A stretch of DNA of 59,617 nt from Acidobacteriota bacterium (lineage in GTDB: Bacteria > Acidobacteriota > JAAYUB01). The stretch's first letter is position 1. Each line of letters begins with the position of its first letter. Position numbers and translations under genes: made by a program. Shown piece by piece: positions 35,658 to 43,606 of this stretch. The notes under the pieces are model-generated. The model saw only the letters and a list, made by a program, of their open reading frames with translations. It was not told where the DNA came from and did no database searches. The stretch spans positions 1 through 59,617 of the forward strand of contig JAGNHB010000005.1 of the NCBI GenBank assembly GCA_018001935.1, written 5' to 3'.

Positions 35658-37514
35658 TCAACCCGGCTCCCGGAGCAGCCGCAGGAAGACCCTCCGCTCC
35701 TCGACGTCGCGTTCCCGGCAGAGCCGCGCGACATCCGTTTCGGGGCCGTCGCACGCGGCGTAGACTTGGCCGGTGATCCCCGACGACTCAGCCCGGTCGG
35801 CCAGGTCCTCGTAGGCGTCCAGTGAGCCCGGAAGTGCGAAGACCACGTCGGCGGAGTCGGCCAGTTCGGGGATGAAATCGAGGTGCCGACCGGCGGGCAC
35901 GTACTGGAAGACCCGGCAGGAGAAGACCCCCGAGGGGTCGTCCCGGAAGTGGTTGAGGCGGTTCCAGTACTGGTCGCCGACGGTGAAGGCCTCCCGGATC
36001 CGCATCACCTCGCGCTCGGCGACGGGGCGCTCCGTGCGCAGCACCAGTCGGAAGAGGCCGTAGGGGTTGGTGTCCAGGGCGGCGCGGGCCAGGCGCTCGA
36101 GGGCCTTGCGGGCCGCGGGGCGGGAGGGGTCGCCCACCAGGTCCAGGGTGACCACGGCGGCCCAGTTCCGCATCCCGCCCAGGACCGCCTCCAGTTGATC
36201 GTCCGGGTTCGACAGGCCCAGGCGCAGGTGGTGGACGAAATCCGTGTCGGGAGGGGTCTCGAACCAGGGGGGAATGTCCAGGAAGTGCCCCCGGTCGAGG
36301 ACGTCCTCGACTTCGTAGATCCCCTGCAGAAGCGAAGCTTCGTCCCAGGAACCGCCGGAGAGCAGGTAGTAGGGCGGCCTGGGCATGAAGCGCCACCGCC
36401 GCGCGATCGCCGTCTCCCGCAGCGCCGTCCCGGGGAGCAGGCTCAGGTGAAAAACCTCGGCGGCGTCGCCCAGGCCGCGCGCCGCCAGCCACTCCAGCGT
36501 CGACCGGAACCCGCCGAGGTTGTCCTTCGGGAGGCCCAGGATGACCCCCACCTCGAGTCCCACGCCGGCATCGCGCATGGCGTTCGCCCCCGCCTCGAAA
36601 GCTCCCAGGTCGAGCCGGCGGTTGACGCTCCGGCACGCCGCGGCGTGGACGGACTGGAGCCCCACCTCCACGGACCGGAACCCCGCCCGGAAAAAGGACG
36701 CGGCCAGAGGCGGGGTGAGGTTCTCCAGGCGCGTCTCGGAGTGGAGGGGGATCCCGCCGGCGTTCCACCGGGCCAGGTTCCCGAGGCGCTCGGCCAGCGC
36801 CGGGTCGGCCCCGAAGGAGGGGTCCAGCAGGTAGACGTCCTCGACGCCTTCCCGGCGGGCCCACGCGAAGAAGCGCGCCAGGTAGGCGTCGTCGTGACGC
36901 CGCACGGTGGGGACCCGCTTGGCGTAGTTGCAGTAGCTGCACCGGAACGGGCAGCCCCGGGTGGTCTCCAGCAGGCAGTTCCGGTGGGGCCCCGGGGCCA
37001 GGAGGCCGACGGAGTAGGGATCGACGGCGCCGGACAGGCTCTCCAGCGGCGGGGCGTGGATCACCCGGGGACGTTCCCCCGCCGGGCGGTCGAGGGCCTC
37101 GAGGGCCGGCGGCAAGCCGGTCTCGCCCTCGCCGAAGACCAGGACGTCCACCTCGGGCCGGTCGAGCCAGGGGCCGTCGGGGGTGATCTCGGGCCCGCCC
37201 GCGATCACCCGGGTCCCCGGGCGCGCCGCGCGCAACCGGGCGGCCAGGTGCAGGCTCCGTTCGACGTTCCACGCCTGGCAGGTGAGGCAGACCACGTCGG
37301 GCTCGCCCGCGAGGCACGCGTCGAGGAGGCGGGCGTCCCCGGCCCGGTCGGCGAGAGACTGGTCGAGGAGCGTGAAGGAGTAACCCTCCAGCAGACCGTG
37401 CCGCCGCACGTGCTCGAGGACGTACCCCGCCGCGGTGGGCAGGTTGTTCTCGGCGTAGGAGTACTCGGCGTCGGGGACGCCCAGCTGGATCCAGAGGATG
37501 CGTCGCCCTCTCAT
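35658..37514 (-). CDS. B12-binding domain radical SAM protein
   Basis: About 618 aa. The N-terminal cobalamin-binding-like domain (NNLPTAAGYVLEHVR, RVIAGGPEITPDG, VDVLVFGEGETGLP) precedes a radical SAM core with CX3CX2C in TTRGCPFRCSYCNYAKR, then EVGLQSVHAAACRSVNRR and LEVGVILGLPKDNLGGF. The C-terminal ~200 residues are a DUF4080-like extension. Substrate unknown. ATG 37514 has GAGGTG ahead and is preferred to GTG 37520. It is the second such enzyme in the window but has a different architecture from the one at 3014-4399. Confidence 0.85.
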   Translation of the reverse strand: MRGRRILWIQLGVPDAEYSYAENNLPTAAGYVLEHVRRHGLLEGYSFTLLDQSLADRAGDARLLDACLAGEPDVVCLTCQAWNVERSLHLAARLRAARPGTRVIAGGPEITPDGPWLDRPEVDVLVFGEGETGLPPALEALDRPAGERPRVIHAPPLESLSGAVDPYSVGLLAPGPHRNCLLETTRGCPFRCSYCNYAKRVPTVRRHDDAYLARFFAWARREGVEDVYLLDPSFGADPALAERLGNLARWNAGGIPLHSETRLENLTPPLAASFFRAGFRSVEVGLQSVHAAACRSVNRRLDLGAFEAGANAMRDAGVGLEVGVILGLPKDNLGGFRSTLEWLAARGLGDAAEVFHLSLLPGTALRETAIARRWRFMPRPPYYLLSGGSWDEASLLQGIYEVEDVLDRGHFLDIPPWFETPPDTDFVHHLRLGLSNPDDQLEAVLGGMRNWAAVVTLDLVGDPSRPAARKALERLARAALDTNPYGLFRLVLRTERPVAEREVMRIREAFTVGDQYWNRLNHFRDDPSGVFSCRVFQYVPAGRHLDFIPELADSADVVFALPGSLDAYEDLADRAESSGITGQVYAACDGPETDVARLCRERDVEERRVFLRLLREPG

Positions 37515-37837
37515 GGTCACCTCGGGGCCGTGACCGGACGGCCCCGGCGGGCCCCCCGATTCCCGGGGAACCTGTCCGGCGCTTCATCGCCCTGAACCGA
37601 ACCGGCCCGCCCGGCATCATATCGCCGGGGGGGGCGCGTGGCAACGGTATTTCGCCGGGAACCTTCAACGGTCTCCCGCGTATGGGTTCTGGAAACCGCC
37701 GCCCCCGCGGGGGCGAAGACCGCCGGGGCCGGCCGGGGCTTCCGCCCGATGCGGCTCCTCTCGAAAACTTGACACGGTCGGCCCGGGGGGGCGATAATCC
37801 GGCTGACGCGGGAAGACCGGCCGGAAAAGGAGAACAC
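37515..37837 (+). promoter_or_regulatory. Divergent intergenic region with the promoter of the phosphatase-TonB gene
   Basis: TTGACA at 37769-37774, an 18-bp spacer and GATAAT at 37793-37798 form one of the best promoters in the window, 40 bp before ATG 37838 (AAGGAG site). No repeat family or gene was seen in the rest. Confidence 0.65.
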
Positions 37838-38965
37838 ATGCGAGACACATTGTGCAAGATATTCAGGGGAAAAGCCATTTGGACGGCCCGTCTCCAGTGG
37901 GCGCTCTTCCTGGCCGCGCTGGCCTGGTTCCCGGGGGGCCCCGCGCGGGCCCTGGCGAACCCCCTGCCGGCGGGATCGAGCGCGGTCTCGTCGAAGAAGC
38001 TGCCGCCCAAAATCGACGCCATACAGAATTTCCACTGGGTCGACCACCGTCTCTGCCGGGGCGGGCAGGTCCAGAAAAGCCAGTTCAAGCTGCTGAAGGA
38101 AGCCGGCGTCACCACCGTCCTGAACCTGCGCGAGGACTTCAAGGAGTGGGAACAGGCCGAGGCCGAGAAAGCGGGGCTGAAGTATCTCAACATCCCCATG
38201 AGTTCCACCCGCTACCCCTCCGACGAGGAGGTCCGGAAAATCGTGGAGTACATCGGGACGCCCGAGAGCACGGACGTCGTCTACGTCCACTGTGCCGGCG
38301 GCAAGCACCGGACGGGCGGCGCCGTCGCGGTCTACCGCATCCTCTACTACGGCTGGGACTTCGACAAGGTCTACCGTGAGATGGAGGAGTGCTGGTTCTA
38401 CACGGCGGGCGGACACGAGTGCTACAAGGACTTCGTGCAGAAGTTCGCGGCGGACCAGGCGCAGGGCCGCAACGCCGACCTGATGGCCCTGGGCCGCCGG
38501 TCGTTCTCCGCCCGCGAGGGGGGGGCGAACCCGGCCGCGGTGCCCTCGGCCGTGGCCGAAGTCCCGGTTGCCGCCGCCCCGGAGGTTGCGGCCGGTGAAA
38601 CGACGGCCCAGCCGGACCCTGCCCAGCCCCCCGCAACCGGCGCCCCCGATGAACCCCCGGCGGTCGCCGTGGACCCCGCCGTCCCCGTGGACGAGGTGGC
38701 CCTCACCACCCAGCCCCGGCTGGTGGAGCGGGTGAGCCCCCGGCTGCCCGATACCGCCAAGACGGCCAAGGTCTACGGGAAAGTGGTCCTGTCCGTGGTG
38801 ATCACCCCGTCGGGGAAGGTGTCCGACATCAAGGTGACCAAGGGGCCCAAGATCCTGCGGGGCGCCGCCGTCGAGGCCGTGAAACAGTGGCGCTACACCC
38901 CGGGGACCGTCCGGGGCGTGAAGGTCCCCGTCAACAAGACCATCGAGATCAACTTCGACCGGTGA
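37838..38965 (+). CDS. Fusion of a Siw14-like phosphatase with a TonB C-terminal domain
   Basis: 375 aa. An N-terminal membrane/signal segment at about residues 19-40 is followed by an atypical dual-specificity phosphatase domain (residues ~60-205). Its P-loop HC152AGGKHRTG matches the HCxxGKHRTG of plant/fungal-type (Siw14-like) phosphatases that act on inositol pyrophosphates. A Pro/Ala-rich linker (about 221-290) leads to a TonB C-terminal domain (ERVSPRLPDTAKTAKVYGKV, GKVSDIKVTKGP, EAVKQWRYTPGTV). Such linkers cross the periplasm. The combination of a phosphatase and a TonB-type outer-membrane contact domain is not one I know as a described architecture. No ExbB/ExbD or receptor is nearby. 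Confidence 0.85.
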   Translation: MRDTLCKIFRGKAIWTARLQWALFLAALAWFPGGPARALANPLPAGSSAVSSKKLPPKIDAIQNFHWVDHRLCRGGQVQKSQFKLLKEAGVTTVLNLREDFKEWEQAEAEKAGLKYLNIPMSSTRYPSDEEVRKIVEYIGTPESTDVVYVHCAGGKHRTGGAVAVYRILYYGWDFDKVYREMEECWFYTAGGHECYKDFVQKFAADQAQGRNADLMALGRRSFSAREGGANPAAVPSAVAEVPVAAAPEVAAGETTAQPDPAQPPATGAPDEPPAVAVDPAVPVDEVALTTQPRLVERVSPRLPDTAKTAKVYGKVVLSVVITPSGKVSDIKVTKGPKILRGAAVEAVKQWRYTPGTVRGVKVPVNKTIEINFDR

Positions 38966-38991
38966 CCGGGCCCAACCCGGACAATCCGGAG

Positions 38992-39061
38992 TTGAACCAC
39001 GAACCACACGAAGGTTTAACCAAAAGAAAATGCACTTGCATATAGTTAAACCATATGCAAG
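38992..39061. promoter_or_regulatory. Family A repeat followed by two interleaved perfect inverted repeats
   Basis: After a family A copy (GAACCACGAACCACACGAA) come GGTTTAAC (39013-39020) pairing with GTTAAACC (39045-39052), and CTTGCATAT (39035-39043) pairing with ATATGCAAG (39053-39061). The order is S1-S2-S1'-S2', ending 9 bp before the ATG of the ATPase gene. As RNA the two stems exclude each other (no bases lie between S1' and S2'). As DNA they would be overlapping operators. The start codon has no clear ribosome site, so this element may control it. Confidence 0.65.
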
Positions 39062-39070
39062 AATGATTGC

Positions 39071-40246
39071 ATGTGGGAAAGAAGCTTTTGGCTGAAGCAA
39101 TTGGAAATCCTTTTCAACCGGCGGTCGATCGTCTGGTTGTACGGGGCCCGGCGTTCGGGGAAAACGGTTCTTTGTCGGATGTGGCCGGATTCAGAGTACT
39201 TCGATTGTGAGCTGCCCCGCGTTCGGCGGCAGGTCGAGGACCCCGAAGCTTTCTGGGGGGGACTGCGGGGCAAGAGAGTCGTGCTCGACGAGGTGCACCG
39301 CCTTGGCAACCCATCCGAGGTGTTGAAGATTGCCGCCGACCATTTCCCGGACATCCGCGTCCTGGCCACGGGGCCTTCCACTTTGGGCCCTTCCCGCCGC
39401 TTTCGCGACACGTTGACCGGGCGGAAGCACGACCTGTGGCTCACCCCCATGATCACCACGGACCTGAGGGATTCTGGGATCACGGACCTGGACCGCCGCT
39501 TCCACCGGGGGGGATTGCCCCCTTTCTTTCTGGGAGAGACCGTTCACGAAGCGGATTATCAGGACTGGATGGACGGTTTCTGGGCCAAGGACATTCAAGA
39601 GATGTTCCGGCTTGGACGGCGGCATTCCTTTCAGCGGTTTTTCGAGATGGTCATGGCGAACAGCGGGGGGATTTTCGAAGCCACCCGATATGCCGGACCC
39701 TGCGAAATCAGTCGGCCCACGGTCGCCCATTACCTTTCGATCCTGGAAGCCACCCGGGTTGCGCACATCCTCAGGCCTTTCAACAGCCGAAGAATGTCTG
39801 AAATCGTTTCCGCGCCCAAGGTTTACGGTTTCGACACCGGTTTCGTGTGCTATCACCGCGGTTGGCATACCCTCCGCAACGAGGACCGGGGATTGCTCTG
39901 GGAGCACTTCGTGCTGAATGAAATTCAGGGCAGGCTTCAGAGGATGCGGATCGGCTACTGGCGCGACAAGTCCGGGCATGAGGTCGACCTGGTGGTCACC
40001 TCGCCCGGACAGCCCCTGGTCGCCATCGAGTGCAAGGCTTCCGCATCCTCCTTCGAACCCGAGGGGCTCAGGGCCTTCCTCCACCGGTACCCGGAGTCCC
40101 TCGCTCGGGTCGTCGCCATGGACGTGACCCGGCCCTTCCTTCGAAGGGACGGTCCGTTCCGGATCGAGTTCGTGGATCTGGACGGTCTCGTCCGGCTCCT
40201 GACGGTGGGGGGGGCACCGGACGGGTCCGAAGGAAATTCCCCTTGA
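39071..40246 (+). CDS. AAA-type ATPase with DUF4143 domain
   Basis: 391 aa. Walker A GARRSGKT near the N-terminus and Walker B RVVLDEVHRL. The C-terminal DUF4143 region carries a PD-(D/E)xK-like pattern (GHEVDLVV, then VAIECKAS), that is Asp...Glu-x-Lys. The family is large, often found as single mobile or accessory genes, and its biological role is unclear; some members are discussed with toxin-antitoxin or defence functions. Its upstream region holds interleaved inverted repeats. It stands alone before the catabolic cluster and may be an accessory insertion. Confidence 0.82.
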   Translation: MWERSFWLKQLEILFNRRSIVWLYGARRSGKTVLCRMWPDSEYFDCELPRVRRQVEDPEAFWGGLRGKRVVLDEVHRLGNPSEVLKIAADHFPDIRVLATGPSTLGPSRRFRDTLTGRKHDLWLTPMITTDLRDSGITDLDRRFHRGGLPPFFLGETVHEADYQDWMDGFWAKDIQEMFRLGRRHSFQRFFEMVMANSGGIFEATRYAGPCEISRPTVAHYLSILEATRVAHILRPFNSRRMSEIVSAPKVYGFDTGFVCYHRGWHTLRNEDRGLLWEHFVLNEIQGRLQRMRIGYWRDKSGHEVDLVVTSPGQPLVAIECKASASSFEPEGLRAFLHRYPESLARVVAMDVTRPFLRRDGPFRIEFVDLDGLVRLLTVGGAPDGSEGNSP

Positions 40247-40272
40247 TCCTGTTTGCCCCGGAGTGTTATATT
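40243..40272 (+). promoter_or_regulatory. Predicted promoter of the catabolic cluster
   Basis: TTGATC (40243-40248), 18-bp spacer, TATATT (40267-40272). It overlaps the end of the ATPase gene and is 85 bp before ATG 40358, whose ribosome site TAGGAGG is strong. Since all following genes to 52468 point the same way with small gaps or overlaps, this is the likely main promoter. Confidence 0.55.
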
Positions 40273-40357
40273 TCCACAATATCGGCTCTCCCCACCGGGT
40301 CTGCCGTCCGGGTTCAAACAACCCTTGGACTATCCCAATCATTTCATAGGAGGTAAC

Positions 40358-41107
40358 ATGTCGGTCGATCTGGAGAAGATTCTTCGCCCGACGGACACCC
40401 CCATGCCCCCTTTCCCGCCGAAGTACATGACGCTTGCCGGGGGGGAGGAAATGGTGGTCCGCCAGGTCACCCCGGAAGAGATTCCGTCCATTCTGCCCTT
40501 TGTCGAACCGCTGATCCACGTCGAACGGGACTTCTACGACATCGTGGCCGTCCGGGTCTACGCGGAGCTGCTGGGCTACTACCGGCACCGGGTTCAGGAC
40601 GAGTACGTGCTGATCGCCCAGATCGACGGCGAAATCGCCGCCATCGTCAACGGGCGCCGGTTGAGTGCGGACGTCGGGGTGTCCTACCACACCCTGTCCC
40701 TGCGCCGCGGGCTGCGGGTGGGCGCCCACGCCTTCGCCACCAAGATGGAGTACCACATGGACATCCTGGGGCAGAAGGAAGTGCTCATCGTCGCCGAATC
40801 CCCCATCGGGTTCCGCCGCTGGATGATCGAGTACAAGCTGGAAAAGCGCTTCGAGATTCCCCACGAACTGGGTGGATGCCCCTCCTGGTCCCTGACCCGC
40901 GACCTGTTCGAGGCGGCGCGGGGCAGCCTGGTGGTTGGCCGCCGGCCGGTGCCCAAGCACCTGCTGGACAAGGCCATGGCCGGAATCCTGCCGCCGTCGG
41001 ACCCGCCCAAGGCGCCCGCGGACCTGCTGGCCGCCACCCGGTCCCTCTACGACGGGACGGGGACGGCCCTGATGTCCCAGGCCTGGAAACTGCAGGGAGG
41101 GGAATAG
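40358..41107 (+). CDS. Uncharacterised protein, first gene of the catabolic cluster (acyltransferase-like fold possible)
   Basis: 249 aa, soluble. The middle (FVEPLIHVERDFYDIVAVRV, DEYVLIAQIDGEIAAIVNGR, GVSYHTLSLRRGLRVGAHAF) has the strand-helix rhythm of GNAT-like acyltransferases, but no clear acetyl-CoA loop is visible, so this is only a suggestion. It stops 2 bp before the thiolase-like gene starts, so the two are translated together, and CoA-related function would fit. No other family recognised. Confidence 0.6.
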   Translation: MSVDLEKILRPTDTPMPPFPPKYMTLAGGEEMVVRQVTPEEIPSILPFVEPLIHVERDFYDIVAVRVYAELLGYYRHRVQDEYVLIAQIDGEIAAIVNGRRLSADVGVSYHTLSLRRGLRVGAHAFATKMEYHMDILGQKEVLIVAESPIGFRRWMIEYKLEKRFEIPHELGGCPSWSLTRDLFEAARGSLVVGRRPVPKHLLDKAMAGILPPSDPPKAPADLLAATRSLYDGTGTALMSQAWKLQGGE

Positions 41108-41109
41108 CC

Positions 41110-42285
41110 ATGAGAGAAGTATACGCCGTCGGGATCGGCATCACCAGTTTCACCCGCCTGGAGTACCCCCTCTCCGAAATCGCCGCGTACGCGGGCATGA
41201 TGGCCATGCGCGACGCCGGCCTGAGCACCGTTGACCACATCTACGTGGCCAACATGGGCGCCGGCCGTCTCAACCACCAGACCGGCCTGGCCAGCGCGGT
41301 GGTGGACAGCTTGAGCCTCACCCCCGCCGGGGCGGAGGTCATCGAGAACGGCCCGGCTTCCGGCGCGTCGGCCATCAAGACCGGTTACATGGCCGTGGCC
41401 TCCGGGCTGCACGACGTGGTCATGGTCATTGGCGCCGAGCGGATGCGCGAGGCCAACAACCTCGAGACCACCGACTTCGTGGCCACCCTCACCCACCCCA
41501 TCGCCGAGTACGTCTACGGCGTGACGCTGCCGTCGCTGGCGGCCATGTTCACGCGGCTGTACATGGAGAAGTACGGGGTCACCGAGCGGCACCTGGCCAT
41601 GGTGGCCGTGAAAAACCACGACAACGCCCTGGACAACTTCTTCGCGCACCTGCACGAGAAGATCACCCTGGCGGGCATCCTCGACTCGCCGGAAGCCTCC
41701 ACCAACAACCCGTACGTCTCGGAGCCCCTGCGGTTCTTCGACTGCTGCCCCGTCTCCGACGGCGGCGCCTGCGTCATCCTGGCGTCGGCCGACGTGGCCC
41801 GGAAGCTTGGCAAGCCCATGGTTCGCCTGGCGGGCGTCGGGCAGGCCACCGACACCCACGCGGTCCACGAGCGGGAGGACCCGACCGAGCTGACCGCCGT
41901 GCGGCTCGCGGCCCAGAAGGCCATGACGATGGCGGGCATCCAGCCGTCCGACGTCAGCGTGGCTGAACTCCATGACGCCTTCACCATCCTGGAGATCGTG
42001 GAGAGCGAGGAAGTCGGCTTCTTCCCCAAGGGCCAGGGGCACCTCGCCCTGGAACGGGGCGAGACCCGCATCGGCGGGAAGATCCCCATCAACACCTCGG
42101 GTGGCCTGAAAGCGAAGGGGCACCCCGTGGGCGCCACCGGCGTCGGCCAGGCCCACGAGATCATCCTTCAGCTGCGCGGCGAAGCGAAGAAGCGGCAGGT
42201 CAAGGACGCGAAGGTGGGGTTCACCTGCAACTTCGGCGGCTTCGGCAACAACGTCGTCTGCCTCACCTTCATCCGGGAGGAGTGA
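41110..42285 (+). CDS. Thiolase-like protein (SCP2/archaeal type) lacking the usual nucleophilic cysteine
   Basis: 391 aa thiolase fold. The acid/base and oxyanion residues are present: H288 in AELHDAF, H338 in GHPVGATG and C373 in FTCNFGGFG. At the position of the reactive Cys (normally ENACASG or EAACASG) the sequence is IENGP82ASGASA, with Pro in place of Cys. Thiolases of this group work with a DUF35 partner, and one is encoded directly downstream (BbsAB-like arrangement). Without the Cys, normal covalent acyl transfer is not expected; a lyase, hydrolase or non-covalent Claisen-type role is possible. Confidence 0.85.
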   Translation: MREVYAVGIGITSFTRLEYPLSEIAAYAGMMAMRDAGLSTVDHIYVANMGAGRLNHQTGLASAVVDSLSLTPAGAEVIENGPASGASAIKTGYMAVASGLHDVVMVIGAERMREANNLETTDFVATLTHPIAEYVYGVTLPSLAAMFTRLYMEKYGVTERHLAMVAVKNHDNALDNFFAHLHEKITLAGILDSPEASTNNPYVSEPLRFFDCCPVSDGGACVILASADVARKLGKPMVRLAGVGQATDTHAVHEREDPTELTAVRLAAQKAMTMAGIQPSDVSVAELHDAFTILEIVESEEVGFFPKGQGHLALERGETRIGGKIPINTSGGLKAKGHPVGATGVGQAHEIILQLRGEAKKRQVKDAKVGFTCNFGGFGNNVVCLTFIREE

Positions 42286-42286
42286 C

Positions 42287-42634
42287 ATGAAGAGGAACGT
42301 TTACGGTTACAAGTGCCTTCAGTGCGGGCACATCAACTATCCCTACCGGATGCGCTGCCGGAAGTGTGGCAAGACCGAGTACACCGACTTCGAACTGGTC
42401 GCCCTTCCGACGAAAGGCAAGCTCCTGACCTTCACCCGGCTGTACAACCTGCCGTCCGACTACGCGGTGGCGACCCTTCAGCTCGGGATCGTGGAACTGG
42501 AGAACGGCGTCCGTGTGATGGGGCAGCTCCACATCCCCAACCCGGCCATGGGCATGAACGTGGAGGCCAAGGTCGACGTGGTGCGCCGGACGGACTACGA
42601 CAACTTCTACGGCATGATCTTCTACCCGGCATGA
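42287..42634 (+). CDS. DUF35 OB-fold protein with rubredoxin-like zinc ribbon
   Basis: 115 aa. The zinc ribbon is formed by C10-LQ-C13 and C24-RK-C27, followed by an OB-fold (KGKLLTFTRLYNLP, VMGQLHIPNPAMGMNVEAKV). DUF35 proteins form complexes with archaeal/SCP2-type thiolases and help bind or channel CoA substrates. The ATG at 42287 is one base after the thiolase-like stop, and the end overlaps the next gene by ATGA. This is the expected partner of the protein at 41110-42285. Confidence 0.92.
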   Translation: MKRNVYGYKCLQCGHINYPYRMRCRKCGKTEYTDFELVALPTKGKLLTFTRLYNLPSDYAVATLQLGIVELENGVRVMGQLHIPNPAMGMNVEAKVDVVRRTDYDNFYGMIFYPA

Positions 42635-43452
42635 AGCTCCTGCGGGTCGGCGACGGGGTCGGGAGGGGGAGGTGGGCCTTCCACTCCCGGTTCCGGCGCT
42701 GTCTCAACTTCTTCGACGGGGAGACGCTGGTGACGGTGGCCCTCCCCGAACTCGGCGCCGGGCCGCACCGCCTCGTGACGGACCGGCTCCCGGAGACCGG
42801 AGAGGGCCCTTTGACGGTGGACAGCGGCCGGGTGTATTTCGCCGGCCGCTGTCATGTTTTTTCGGATGCGCAGATCTACCGCAGTCGGCCTGACTGGGGA
42901 TGCCCGGACCCGGGCCTTCTGTCGGCGGGTCTCGGCTCTTTGCAGCGGGTTCTGACCGACCGGGCCCCGGCAGGCAGCCTGGTGTGGCTGATGGGCGGGC
43001 GTCCCCCCGACGACGCCGGGTCGGCCTTCGATCGCGAACTCTTCCGGCGCCTCGGTGAAGGCGCCGCCCTCCTCCTCGGGGCGGACCCGCCGGCAGGGGC
43101 CCGGCTCCTGCGCGGAGTGGGCCGCGGGCTGACCCCCTCGGGGGACGACCTGCTGGCGGGGGCCCTCCACGGCTGGCGCCTGGCCCAAGCCTGGGACGGG
43201 GTGAGCCGGGAATCCCGGATTCGGGCCGTCTACGACGAGAGCCGCGGGGACAACCCCTTCTCCGCGACCTTTCTGCGGGAAGCCCGTGACGGGCGCGTTT
43301 TCGAGCACCTGGAGGGCCTGGTGCGGGCCCTGATGTCGGGGTCGGCCGGGGCGGTGGAGGCAGCGGCCGAGAGGCTTCTCGGGGTGGGGGACACGTCCGG
43401 TGCCGACCTGGCGACGGGCCTCTGGCTGGCCCTCGCCCGGAACGTGAGTTGA
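42631..43452 (+). CDS. allH: DUF2877 protein, oxamate carbamoyltransferase subunit AllH-like
   Basis: 273 aa. The family hallmark GRGLTPSGDDLLAGAL is present. In E. coli the AllF-AllG-AllH complex (formerly FdrA, YlbE, YlbF) converts oxalurate and phosphate to oxamate and carbamoyl phosphate during anaerobic allantoin use. All three subunits are encoded here in the order H-F-G. The start ATG overlaps the DUF35 stop (ATGA), tying this module to the thiolase-like pair. The symbol is by homology; the true substrate here may differ. Confidence 0.85.
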   Translation: MKLLRVGDGVGRGRWAFHSRFRRCLNFFDGETLVTVALPELGAGPHRLVTDRLPETGEGPLTVDSGRVYFAGRCHVFSDAQIYRSRPDWGCPDPGLLSAGLGSLQRVLTDRAPAGSLVWLMGGRPPDDAGSAFDRELFRRLGEGAALLLGADPPAGARLLRGVGRGLTPSGDDLLAGALHGWRLAQAWDGVSRESRIRAVYDESRGDNPFSATFLREARDGRVFEHLEGLVRALMSGSAGAVEAAAERLLGVGDTSGADLATGLWLALARNVS

Positions 43453-43473
43453 GGGGTCGTCCCGATCATTGAG

Positions 43474-43563
43474 ATCGGTATCGGTATCGCGATCGCAGTC
43501 GCTGTCGGATTCGATAGCGATGGCGATACCGATAGCGATACCGATAGCGATACCGATACCGAT
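43474..43563. repeat. Family G repeat hairpin inside the operon
   Basis: ATCGGTATCGGTATCGC (43474-43490) and its perfect 17-bp complement (43547-43563) flank more GATAGC/GATACC hexamers. It lies in the 154-bp gap between allH and allF and would form a long hairpin in the mRNA, possibly affecting expression of the downstream genes. Confidence 0.85.
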
Positions 43564-43606
43564 GTTTTGTGGTGAATTGGTAATTTTTTTGGCAAGGAAA
43601 GAAGCT

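Noticed and set aside
39013..39061. True H-type RNA pseudoknot
   Set aside because: Zero bases between S1' and S2' leave no loop to cross an 8-bp stem; mutually exclusive hairpins or DNA operators are more realistic.
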